Assembly: GCF_019711565.1 (NCBI RefSeq)
Contig: NZ_JAIGNN010000001.1
Span: 1,426,001 to 1,490,000 of the forward strand
DNA length: 64,000 bases
Reading direction: 5' to 3'
Source: Qipengyuania proteolytica
Lineage (GTDB): Bacteria; Pseudomonadota; Alphaproteobacteria; Sphingomonadales; Sphingomonadaceae
Made by a program: the position numbers and the translations under genes
The notes under the pieces: generated by a model
Databases searched by the model: none
Told to the model about the DNA's origin: nothing
What the model saw: only the letters and a program-made list of their open reading frames with translations
Shown here: positions 34,440 to 41,956 of the stretch, one piece after another
How positions within the stretch are numbered: position 1 is the stretch's first letter
Layout: every line of letters starts with the position of its first letter

Positions 34440-35189
34440 ATGACAGGCATATCCGACGAACTGCTCAAGAGCATTGCCGAACGCGCCAAAGATCCCAAGC
34501 GTCGCTATCTTGGGGCGTCGCGCGAGGAATCGAGGATCGAACTGCCGGTTGCCGAAATCGAAAGACGAGAGGAGGAGTGGACGCGCAGATTGATCGTTCG
34601 CTCGAGCGTTATGGACGGCATTTCCCTGTCACCGGACGAAGTGGAGAGTTACATCGCTGAGTGGCGCGTGAGCCGCGATGCCATGCGTGACGCGATGAAC
34701 GCGCAGATGCGGGCTTGGGGGCAGACACCGCCCGAGACGAAGTATTTGTTCGAAACGGAGCAGCAATTCTCCGTGTCGTCCGACCCGCCCGGTGCCAAGC
34801 CCTTGCAACCGCCACCGTCCGAGAAAGACTGGAAGGCGCTGGAGCAATTCGCAGGACGACCGGTACCCAAAGATTTGAGGCGTCTCTATTCGATCGCCGA
34901 CGGAGGTTTCGGGCTAGGCTTCTCGGGCCTTAATTCAGTGCAGCTCATCAAAGCGGGTAGCGAAGATTTTCGCAGACGCGGGCCCGATTATTGTGGAACC
35001 GTGAACTATCCTGATTCTTACCTTCACCTCGCCAGCGAGAATCTGGATTATCACTACGATCTTGAGACCGATCGGATCTTCTCGAGCAACTCGCGTTGGC
35101 AAGAGGACGGCTTACAGCCCTCCGAGATCTACGCGCTTGCCTTCATATCCTTGGCTGAGATGATGGAACATTGGCTCAGCCGCTCCTGA
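34440..35189 (+). CDS. SMI1/KNR4-like (SUKH) domain protein
   Basis: A 249-aa soluble protein. Residues 1 to about 115 are a helical, charged region of no known family. From about residue 125 the sequence WKALEQFAGRPVPKDLRRLY then SIADGGFGLGFSGLNSV matches the SMI1/KNR4 fold used by many SUKH immunity proteins against contact-dependent or polymorphic toxins. ATG 34440 follows GGGAG. No toxin gene is next to it. It is bracketed by copies of the palindromic repeat. Confidence 0.75.
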   Translation: MTGISDELLKSIAERAKDPKRRYLGASREESRIELPVAEIERREEEWTRRLIVRSSVMDGISLSPDEVESYIAEWRVSRDAMRDAMNAQMRAWGQTPPETKYLFETEQQFSVSSDPPGAKPLQPPPSEKDWKALEQFAGRPVPKDLRRLYSIADGGFGLGFSGLNSVQLIKAGSEDFRRRGPDYCGTVNYPDSYLHLASENLDYHYDLETDRIFSSNSRWQEDGLQPSEIYALAFISLAEMMEHWLSRS

Positions 35190-35222
35190 AACGCGCACGG
35201 ACCGGGTTTGCTATATGGCGGT

Positions 35223-35282
35223 GTCCGCTTCCCACCCACTTCCGGTCGCTAGCAGCAGCTAAAGCGAAGCTGGAAAGCGGAC
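35223..35282 (+). repeat. Short form of the dispersed palindromic repeat
   Basis: A 60-bp element starting GTCCGCTTCCCACCCACTTC, which matches the left end of the full copies, and ending AAAGCGGAC, the inverted repeat of the start. The centre is shorter and different. It closes the first accessory patch 7 nt before the end of sixA. Confidence 0.65.
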
Positions 35283-35289
35283 TTTCTCG

Positions 35290-35817
35290 TCAATATTCCG
35301 GCCCCAGATCCTCATCCAGATCGCGCGGCCTTGCGAAATGCACCAGCGTGCCGCAGCCGTCGCGCAGGTCGGACCAGTCGTCTATGGCGAGTTCGTAGAC
35401 CGCATAGGCGGCGGTGGGGAATTTCACCTTCGCCTCGTCGTAGAGCTCGTTCTCGTTCTTGGGCGAGACGAGTTCGAACAGCATGTCGCCGAGGCCCGGG
35501 TTGTGGCCGGACAGCAGCACGGCGTCGGCATCGCCGCCTTCCTCGCGCAGCACGTCCATGATCGTGTCGGTCCCGGCAAGGTAGAGCCGCTGGTCCCATT
35601 GCGGAGCCATGTCCGGCAGCGCATCGGCGAGCGTAAGCTTCACGCGCTCTGCCGGACTCGCGATGAGCTTGTCCCACTTCACGCCATGCGCGCGGATGTG
35701 TTCGCCGATCACATGTGCGCCGCGATGGCCGCGATCGTTGAGGCCCCGGTCGAAATCGCGCTTGTCGCTCTGGCCCCAGTCGGACTTGGCGTGGCGCAAC
35801 AAACCGAGGATTTTCAC
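35290..35817 (-). CDS. SixA-type histidine phosphatase
   Basis: A 175-aa phosphoglycerate-mutase-fold phosphatase. Catalytic motifs: LLRHAKSDWG (phospho-accepting His), the arginine in ASPAERVKLTL and the second His in LLSGHNPGLGD. SixA proteins remove phosphate from histidine phosphotransfer domains. Its start overlaps the end of the helicase gene by 4 nt, so the two are co-transcribed. Confidence 0.92.
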   Translation of the reverse strand: MKILGLLRHAKSDWGQSDKRDFDRGLNDRGHRGAHVIGEHIRAHGVKWDKLIASPAERVKLTLADALPDMAPQWDQRLYLAGTDTIMDVLREEGGDADAVLLSGHNPGLGDMLFELVSPKNENELYDEAKVKFPTAAYAVYELAIDDWSDLRDGCGTLVHFARPRDLDEDLGPEY

Positions 35818-38567
35818 GATGACTGGCTCTCCGCTGCGTCGGGCTCGACGCGTTCCTGGGTCCCTCCAACACCCTTCGCAACGCGCTGTAAAGCCTCTTC
35901 GAGTGTGACCCTTATGACGGGCGTGCCTTCCGGGAAGGCAGAGAGGAGGCGGCTCGGAAAGGCGCTGGACAGTACCACGAAATGGCCCGCGTCGTCGCGG
36001 CTGCGGATCAGGCGGCCGAACGCCTGGGCGAGGCGGGCGCGGATGATCCGGTCGTCATAGCGCTGCGCGCCGCCTTCCTGGTCGGCAGCCGCTGCGCGGC
36101 GGGCGCGGTGGAGGATGGTGGGGCGCGGCCAAGGGACGCTTTCCATGACCACGCAGCGCAAGGATTCGCCCGGCACGTCCACCCCGTCGCGCAGCGCGTC
36201 GGTGCCCAGCAGGCTGGCGCGCGGATCGTCACGGAAGATGTCGGTCAGCGTACCGGTGTCGATCGGATCGACGTGCTGCGCGTAGAGCGGCAGGCCTGCC
36301 CGTGCGAGCCGGTCGGCAATCCGGCCATAGACCGCGCGCATCCGGCGGATCGCGGTGAACAGGCCGAGCACGCCTCCGCCCGACGCCTCGATCAGCCGGG
36401 CATAGGCGCCCGCCATCGCGGGAATGTCGCCCTTTCGGATGTCGGTGACGATCAGCACCTCGGCGCGGTTGGCATAATCGAACGGACTGTCGGCCTGCGC
36501 GGTCTTCGGGTTGAGTTCCAGATGCGGCGCGCCACTCTTGGCGATCGCGTGGGCCCAGTCCGGTCCGCTCTCGTCGCGGTCGGTAAGCGTGGCGCTGGTC
36601 ATCATGAGGCCATGCGCCGACTCCATCACCACCTTGGCGAAAGGCTTCATCGGATCGAGCCAGTGGCGATAAAGCCCGACGTCGAATTCACGCGCGTCGT
36701 TGCGATCCACCTGCAGCCAGTCGACGAATTCCGGGTCTGCCGGACCGCCCAGCCGGCCGAGCAGCGCCTCCCACGCGGCGATCAGGTCGATCCGCCACGC
36801 GAGCGAGTGGCGCGCGCCCTCGATCCGTGCGCGTCCTTGCCCGTCGAGCCAGTCGGGCGCGTCTTCGAGCACCGCCTCCAACCGCCCCGCAAGCTTGAGC
36901 AGCGGCGATCGGATCGCGGCGAGCGCCTGCGCCGCCGTGCCAGCCGCCTCGACCAGCTCGCCGGGCAGCTGCGCGCATTCGGTTTCGATCCCGTAGCCTG
37001 CTTCGAGACCGCTCTCGTCACGCGCGAAGGTGGTCGCGCGGACCTGCGCCAGCAACTCCTCGACCGGCCCCAGCGGCGCGCCTTCTGCCAGGCGGGCGAG
37101 CCAGCCTTCGGAAGGCAAGGCGTGCGCAGCCTCGACCGCCGCTTCCACCGCCTCGCCGCCAGCATCGTCATAGCTCGCCACATCGGCGAGCCGTGCTGCA
37201 AGGCCGCGCCGCCGTCCGCGCGAATTCTTCTCCGGCCCGACGATCCAGCGCCTCAGCTCGATCGCCTCCTGCCCGGTGAGCACGGCGGAGAAGGTCGAAT
37301 CCGCCGCGTCGAACACGTGATGCCCTTCGTCGAACACGATCCGCGTCGGTCGGCCGCCTTGATCTCGGCCTCTCGCTGCGTTGACCATCACCAGCGCATG
37401 GTTGGCGATGACCAGATCCGCCTGCGCCGCCGCCCGCGCGCTGCGTTCGATGAAGCACTTCCGGTAATGCGGGCAGCCGGCATAGACGCACTCGCCCCGC
37501 TGGTCGGTCAGTGCCGCGATCCCGCGCTTGCGGAACAGCGTGCCGAGCCAGCCGGGCAGGTCCCCGCCGATCATGTCGCCGTCCTGCGAATAGGCCGCCC
37601 AGCGCGCGACCAGGTGGGCAAGGATTGCCGGCCTGCCCGCGAAGCCGCCCTGCAGCGCATCCTCGAGATTGAGCAGGCACAGATAGTTTTCGCGCCCCTT
37701 GCGCACGACGACCGGCGGCGATCCGTCAGGGCGCGCAGCGGGCCAGGCACGAGCGCTTTCCCGGCGCAATTGGCGCTGGAGGTTCTTGGTATAGGTGCTC
37801 ACCCACACGGTCCCGCCAGACAGCTTCGCCCAGAGCGAGGCTGGCGCAAGATAGCCCAGCGTCTTGCCGATGCCTGTACCCGCCTGCGCCAGCAGCACAT
37901 GCGGTCGCTTCTGCCGGTCGCGCGGAGCGAAGATGCTGCCTGCGTCGCGCGAGAAGAGTCGCTGCCCCTCGCGCCGCTCGGCACCTTCGCCGGTCAAGCG
38001 GGCGAGCTGGCCTTCGATCTCGGCCTCCTCGATCAGGACCTGCTGGGGCTGCGCGCGTTCGGGTGTCTCTTCCCATTCGGGCAGCTTGGTGAAGAGCCAC
38101 TTCTCCGCTTTCTCCGGCCGGCGGATATGCGGCGCGAGCACGCCGGCCCACGGCCAGCGCAGCCGGGCGAGCGATTGCAGCGTCGACCACGCCCCCTCGC
38201 GCTGCTCCCAGGCCTCGCTCTCGCAGGTCGCGACGAGCGCGCCGGCGGCCTTCTGCAACAGGAGCGGCACGTCGGCATCGTCCGCCGGCTCGTCCAGCCC
38301 CAGCGCATGCGCCAGCCCCTTGGGCGTAGGCACGCAGAACTCTGCGGGGTGCACGAAGGCGAACAGCTCGAGCAGGTCGAGGCCGTTGAGGTCCGGATAG
38401 CCCAGCCGGTTCGCCACCAGCGGTGCGTTCATCATCAGCAGCGGCGTGTCGGCCGCCGCCATCACCGCCTCGCCCTTCGAACAGCCGCGCGTCGGCCCGT
38501 TCGGGTCGCGTAGCCAGGTGCCGGCGTGGCTGGCATGCAGGGCAGGGAGGGGCAGCGGCTCACTCAC
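35814..38567 (-). CDS. DinG/XPD-family ATP-dependent DNA helicase
   Basis: A 917-aa superfamily 2 helicase. Walker A is QAGTGIGKTLGYL (about residue 235) and the DEAH-like box is VFDEGHHVFD. Four cysteines that fit an Fe-S cluster lie between them (YLCLL, GECVYAGC, RKCF). Motifs V-VI are SLLGTDALRDGVDVPG and AFGRLIRSRDD. The first 200 residues form an N-terminal region absent from E. coli DinG. The probable start is GTG 38567; an upstream TTG at 38588 has no ribosome-binding site. Confidence 0.9.
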   Translation of the reverse strand: MSEPLPLPALHASHAGTWLRDPNGPTRGCSKGEAVMAAADTPLLMMNAPLVANRLGYPDLNGLDLLELFAFVHPAEFCVPTPKGLAHALGLDEPADDADVPLLLQKAAGALVATCESEAWEQREGAWSTLQSLARLRWPWAGVLAPHIRRPEKAEKWLFTKLPEWEETPERAQPQQVLIEEAEIEGQLARLTGEGAERREGQRLFSRDAGSIFAPRDRQKRPHVLLAQAGTGIGKTLGYLAPASLWAKLSGGTVWVSTYTKNLQRQLRRESARAWPAARPDGSPPVVVRKGRENYLCLLNLEDALQGGFAGRPAILAHLVARWAAYSQDGDMIGGDLPGWLGTLFRKRGIAALTDQRGECVYAGCPHYRKCFIERSARAAAQADLVIANHALVMVNAARGRDQGGRPTRIVFDEGHHVFDAADSTFSAVLTGQEAIELRRWIVGPEKNSRGRRRGLAARLADVASYDDAGGEAVEAAVEAAHALPSEGWLARLAEGAPLGPVEELLAQVRATTFARDESGLEAGYGIETECAQLPGELVEAAGTAAQALAAIRSPLLKLAGRLEAVLEDAPDWLDGQGRARIEGARHSLAWRIDLIAAWEALLGRLGGPADPEFVDWLQVDRNDAREFDVGLYRHWLDPMKPFAKVVMESAHGLMMTSATLTDRDESGPDWAHAIAKSGAPHLELNPKTAQADSPFDYANRAEVLIVTDIRKGDIPAMAGAYARLIEASGGGVLGLFTAIRRMRAVYGRIADRLARAGLPLYAQHVDPIDTGTLTDIFRDDPRASLLGTDALRDGVDVPGESLRCVVMESVPWPRPTILHRARRAAAADQEGGAQRYDDRIIRARLAQAFGRLIRSRDDAGHFVVLSSAFPSRLLSAFPEGTPVIRVTLEEALQRVAKGVGGTQERVEPDAAESQSS

Positions 38568-38618
38568 CCCTCCGCCGTTAGAACACAAAAGGAACGCGGG
38601 GCAAGCCGCTGCGTGGGC

Positions 38619-39827
38619 TTATGCGGCGATCGCCAGATCGGACGCGGCGAGAGCCTGTTCGAGGTCGGCGAAAATATCCTCGGCGTCCTCCAGTCCGATC
38701 GAGAGGCGCAGCAGGCCTTCGCCGATACCGTGGGCGGCGCGCTCTTCGGGCGTGTAGGTCGAGTGCGTCATGCTCGCCGGGTGCTGAACGAGCGTCTCGG
38801 CATCGCCGAGCGAGACCGCGCGCATGATCATCTGTAGCCGGTTCATGAAACGGATGCCCTGGTCGTAGCCACCCGCGAGGTCGAAGGCGATCATCCCGCC
38901 CGGCAGCGCCATCTGGCGCCTGGCAAGGTCATGCTGGGCGAAGCTTTCGAGACCCGGATAGTGGACCGCCGAAACCTGCGGCTGCGCCTCCAGCCATTCG
39001 GCCACCGCCAGCGCAGTCGCACTGTGGCGCTCCATCCGCAGTGCCAGCGTCTTGAGGCCACGCATGATCAGCGTGGCGGTGAAGGGGCTCATCACCGCGC
39101 CGGTCATGTCCTTGAGGCCTTCGAGGCGGACGCGCTGCATCGTCTGCGCATTGCCTGCGACCAGCCCGCCGATGAGGTCGCCGTGCCCGCCGAGATACTT
39201 GGTGGCCGAATGCACCACCACATCCGCGCCCCGCTCGATCGGGCGGGTGAGGGCGGGGGTGGCATAGGTGTTGTCCACCACCACCTGCGCGCCGTGCCGA
39301 TGCGCGACCTCGCTGATCGCCGCAATGTCGACAAGCCGCATGTTGGGGTTCGCAGGCGTCTCGAAATAGACGACCTTCACCTTGTCGCTCATCGCCGCTT
39401 CCAGTGCCGCCGGGTCCGTCAGGTCGACATGGGTGACCTTGACCCCGAACTTGGCGAGCCCGTGGCGGAAGAAGGCGAAGGTGCAGCCGTAGAGCGTCCT
39501 GTCGGTGACGATCTCGTCGCCCGCCTGGAGCAGCGTCCACATCACCGCGGTGATCGCGCCCATGCCCGAAGCCGTGGCGACACCGGCCACTGCGCCCTCG
39601 AGCGTCGCGATCCGCTGTTCGAGCAGGTCGACAGTGGGGTTCGAAATGCGCGAGTAGAAATAGCCTGGCTGTTCGCCCGCAAAGATTGCGCCGCCCTGTT
39701 CCGCGCTCTCGAAGGCGAAGGTGGATGCCATATGCATTGGCGGCGTCAGCGCACCATGGTTCTCGGCGGGATCGTAGCCGTGGTGGATGGCGCGGCTGGA
39801 AAATCCGGACAGGGTGGTGCGCTTCAT
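38619..39827 (-). CDS. megL: Methionine gamma-lyase
   Basis: A 402-aa PLP enzyme of the Cys/Met metabolism family that splits methionine into methanethiol, ammonia and 2-oxobutyrate. It follows Pseudomonas MGL closely by eye (FSSRAIHHGYDP, FAGEQPGYFYSRISNPT, VVHSATKYLGGHGD with the PLP lysine). The Cys in LYGCTFAF, characteristic of true gamma-lyases and absent from most cystathionine enzymes, is kept. It is divergent from an Lrp-family gene, as mdeA is from mdeR in Pseudomonas. ATG 39827. Confidence 0.9.
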   Translation of the reverse strand: MKRTTLSGFSSRAIHHGYDPAENHGALTPPMHMASTFAFESAEQGGAIFAGEQPGYFYSRISNPTVDLLEQRIATLEGAVAGVATASGMGAITAVMWTLLQAGDEIVTDRTLYGCTFAFFRHGLAKFGVKVTHVDLTDPAALEAAMSDKVKVVYFETPANPNMRLVDIAAISEVAHRHGAQVVVDNTYATPALTRPIERGADVVVHSATKYLGGHGDLIGGLVAGNAQTMQRVRLEGLKDMTGAVMSPFTATLIMRGLKTLALRMERHSATALAVAEWLEAQPQVSAVHYPGLESFAQHDLARRQMALPGGMIAFDLAGGYDQGIRFMNRLQMIMRAVSLGDAETLVQHPASMTHSTYTPEERAAHGIGEGLLRLSIGLEDAEDIFADLEQALAASDLAIAA

Positions 39828-39916
39828 GATATCGACCTCTGTTTTCGTGATTGGGGCCGATATAGCGCTGTCGTGTTGGTATATCCCACCTATGTGTGCC
39901 ATGATGGGGTAGAATA

Positions 39917-39933
39917 TTGGCAGATTATGCCAA
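39917..39933. promoter_or_regulatory. Palindrome upstream of the Lrp gene (candidate Lrp operator)
   Basis: TTGGCA-GATTA-TGCCAA is a perfect inverted repeat with an AT-rich centre. It lies 11 nt before the Lrp start codon and just after a good -10 box (TAGAAT, 39910-39915). It could be an Lrp-type binding site or form a leader hairpin. Confidence 0.5.
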
Positions 39934-39944
39934 CGGGAGAGCCG

Positions 39945-40394
39945 ATGGATACCAAGGACCGCCAGATACTCCGCGAACTCCAGCGCGACGGGCGCCTAAC
40001 CAATGCCGAGCTGGCCGAGCGGGTAAACCTGTCGCCAAGCCCCTGCCTGCGCCGTGTGCGCAATCTCGAGAAAGCGGGGGTGATCGACCGCTACGTCGCC
40101 ATCGTCGACCGCGAGGCCGCTGGCTATCCGGTGACGGCTTTCGTCCAGGTCACGCTTGCGCGCCACGACCGCGAGGTGGTCGACGCCTTCGAGAAACGCG
40201 TGCGCGAGACGCCGCAGATCCTCACCTGCCACCTGATGACGGGCAGCTCCGATTACCTGCTGCAGATCGTGGTCGCGGGTCTGGATGCCTATGAGGACTT
40301 CATGCGCAAGACGCTGCACACGACGCCGGGTATTGCGACGATCAACACGAGTTTTGTTTATGGGACGGTCAAGGACACGGTGGAGCTGCCTTAG
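39945..40394 (+). CDS. Lrp/AsnC family regulator, likely controls megL
   Basis: A 149-aa regulator: helix-turn-helix (DRQILRELQRDGRLTNAELA then SPSPCLRRVRNLEKAGV) followed by the RAM ligand-binding domain (AFVQVTLARHD, LTCHLMTGSSDYLLQIV). Divergent from methionine gamma-lyase with 117 nt between the starts. In Pseudomonas putida an Lrp homologue in this position (MdeR) activates mdeA, so the same role is inferred. ATG 39945 follows GGGAGA. Confidence 0.93.
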   Translation: MDTKDRQILRELQRDGRLTNAELAERVNLSPSPCLRRVRNLEKAGVIDRYVAIVDREAAGYPVTAFVQVTLARHDREVVDAFEKRVRETPQILTCHLMTGSSDYLLQIVVAGLDAYEDFMRKTLHTTPGIATINTSFVYGTVKDTVELP

Positions 40395-40436
40395 GTTTGG
40401 TTGCTGCTTTCAAGCCTCGCGGATGATGCTGTGATT

Positions 40437-40461
40437 GTCCGAAAATGGTAGGAAAACCGAC
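40437..40461 (-). repeat. Left-end copy of the dispersed palindromic repeat
   Basis: A 25-bp stretch (on the minus strand GTCGGTTTTCCTACCATTTT and onward) that matches the left end of the full element at 41188-41277 at about 17 of 25 positions. It lies just downstream of the last gene of the second patch. Weak by itself; its position supports the call. Confidence 0.4.
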
Positions 40462-40476
40462 GTTCGGCTATCTCAA

Positions 40477-40923
40477 TCAGTTTCCACCGCCATCGGCGGA
40501 CTTCATCAATGAGGGGATCGGTCCCGCGATCAGCATGGACGGCCGAAGTTCTCCGCTTGATTTCGCTTCTTGAAACTTGATGGCAATGTCAGATGCAGGA
40601 AGGGACCGCACTATTCGAAATAGAACTTGTCGAGCCTCTCGCGCTGCAGCTGATTTACAGCTTTGCTCGGTCGGCAACTCGAAGGATGCCAAGCTCTGAT
40701 AATTTGGGTCGCCGATGAAATGGACCAAGAACTCGCCTTGGTCGTGCGGCCCTAGCTGCTGGCAATTCAAAGGTCGGATTGAACGGTCGTTCATCCAATC
40801 GCGAGAAAGGGCCTCTGGCCGTAACCGCCATAGCTCCCCGCGAACACGTTCTGCGTCATCTGATGCCAGTCTGTAGGTTTCCTTAACTACTGCCTCATCG
40901 TTCGGCATGAACCAATAAGACAC
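40477..40923 (-). CDS. Hypothetical protein, 148 aa
   Basis: Soluble, charged protein without signal peptide, membrane segment or recognisable motif. It has scattered aromatic residues and one short hydrophobic strand (GEFLVHFIGD). Codon use and base composition look less GC-rich than neighbouring core genes. It is the last gene of the second repeat-bounded patch and is followed by a left-end repeat copy. Function unknown. Confidence 0.6.
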   Translation of the reverse strand: MSYWFMPNDEAVVKETYRLASDDAERVRGELWRLRPEALSRDWMNDRSIRPLNCQQLGPHDQGEFLVHFIGDPNYQSLASFELPTEQSCKSAAAREARQVLFRIVRSLPASDIAIKFQEAKSSGELRPSMLIAGPIPSLMKSADGGGN

Positions 40924-40950
40924 CTCTAACTCATCTTCGGCGTTCAGGAG

Positions 40951-41130
40951 TTAAGAAAGACGATGGATGCCATAGCCATCGCCCCCAAAGCCCTGCTGAA
41001 TCTCGATCAGCTCTTGGCTCATCTCTTCGTCGATAATGAGGTCTGCAGGAACAAGTCTGTCGGAGACGTGCGGGGCGGCATGGCAAGCGCCGCAAAAAGC
41101 TAGTGTACACGAAATAAGCCAATGTCGCAT
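40951..41130 (-). CDS. Small exported protein, 59 aa
   Basis: The N-terminus RHWLISCTLAFCGACHAAP is a signal peptide, with cleavage expected after CHA or a lipobox-like GAC. The mature part of about 40 residues is acidic and has no known motif. ATG 41130 is chosen because an upstream in-frame GTG at 41178 would place 16 extra residues before the signal. It lies between a full repeat copy and the 148-aa gene. Confidence 0.55.
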   Translation of the reverse strand: MRHWLISCTLAFCGACHAAPHVSDRLVPADLIIDEEMSQELIEIQQGFGGDGYGIHRLS

Positions 41131-41187
41131 TCGTTCACCTAATCGCTCAATCTTGCAACGCGCACGAGACTGAACCACTATTCGTCA

Positions 41188-41277
41188 ATGACCGCAAACG
41201 GGTCGTTAGCGGCTGGCCCGCTTCTGGCACATAGCTAGTTTGGTGAAAGCGTCGTCAAATGGGTGGAAAGCGGTCAT
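41188..41277 (-). repeat. Full copy of the dispersed intergenic palindromic repeat
   Basis: A 90-bp element on the minus strand starting ATGACCGCTTTCCACCCA and ending ACCCGTTTGCGGTCAT. It is the inverted counterpart of 34305-34390. Its ends are an exact 8-bp terminal inverted repeat (ATGACCGC/GCGGTCAT). It overlaps the last codons of the 102-aa gene by 4 nt, so that gene's stop lies in the repeat. Confidence 0.75.
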
Positions 41278-41582
41278 CGATACGAAAAGCCCACAAGGCA
41301 ATCTTTCCCGTCGTAGATGAACGAGGCGACGAGGGTCCTGGCGTCTTTCCCTTTAAAGCTAATGCCGGTGACATGGTCGCGTTGCTCGGCAGTGCTGACT
41401 ACGTCGCTCGCAAAGTTGGCTCTTTCGGACGCCGAGGATTCGCTGAGCAATATAGCCTTGTGCTCTCGCGCGAGCTGGACAGCCTCCTCTCTCGACATGC
41501 TTTCGCCTTCGTTTGGGTTGATCGGCGAACACGCCCAGTGCGAAAGTGCGAGGATGGTGAGGGTGAACTTTTTCGCGGCCAT
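41274..41582 (-). CDS. Hypothetical exported protein, 102 aa
   Basis: The N-terminus AAKKFTLTILALSHWACSPI is a signal peptide with a possible lipoprotein Cys18, although the lipobox (HWAC) is poor. The remainder has mixed alpha/beta character (ISFKGKDARTLVASFIYDGK) and a final cysteine in KDCLVGFSYR. No family recognised. The stop codon falls inside the full repeat copy at 41188-41277. Confidence 0.6.
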   Translation of the reverse strand: MAAKKFTLTILALSHWACSPINPNEGESMSREEAVQLAREHKAILLSESSASERANFASDVVSTAEQRDHVTGISFKGKDARTLVASFIYDGKDCLVGFSYR

Positions 41583-41612
41583 TGAGCACGCTCAATGCGC
41601 TAGACTGCGAGC

Positions 41613-41637
41613 GTCCGCAATCGGGTCGTAAGCAGAC
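41613..41637 (-). repeat. Right-end copy of the dispersed palindromic repeat
   Basis: On the minus strand the segment reads CTTACGACCCGATTGCGGAC, matching the right end of the full copy at 34305-34390 in 19 of 20 bases. It stands 31 nt upstream of the 102-aa gene and marks the 5' edge of the second patch. Confidence 0.6.
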
Positions 41638-41956
41638 AGGCGGCTTTCTCAAAAGGAAGCGCGCGATCCTGTGATTTCTCGTCTGGCGCAGCTGCTTTCC
41701 TACTTCGCACTCGCGATATAGGGCCCAGGGTAATGGCACTTGCAGTTTCCTTTCCCACCCTCTCGCTTGGCGCGGTTATGGGTGACCTATGGGGTATTTT
41801 CACGCGCGTGTTGCCCACCACCGTGGCGGTCGCACTTTTTTGCTATTGGACAGTGGTCCATGCGGTCCATGTGACTGGAGTGGCCCTCGGCGGATCCAAC
41901 CTGAGTCCAACACTTCGCACTTGCAACACGGGAGCCAAGCGGCAAGAGGGTTGGCC
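41638..41956. other. Non-coding stretch before lysK
   Basis: About 320 nt without a convincing gene. A 75-codon frame at 41733-41960 has one hydrophobic stretch but no ribosome-binding site and overlaps lysK. A direct repeat GGTCCATG occurs twice near 41857-41873. The lysK promoter must lie here but no strong -35/-10 pair is obvious. Confidence 0.4.

Noticed and set aside
35982..38513. An 843-aa open frame on the plus strand
   Set aside because: It lies exactly antisense to the DinG-like helicase gene, is Arg/Ala-rich and has no recognisable motif: a high-GC shadow frame.
34305..41277. An integron cassette array
   Set aside because: The repeat lacks the attC consensus boxes and no integron integrase is in the window; the cassette-like plan is kept as an observation without that name.
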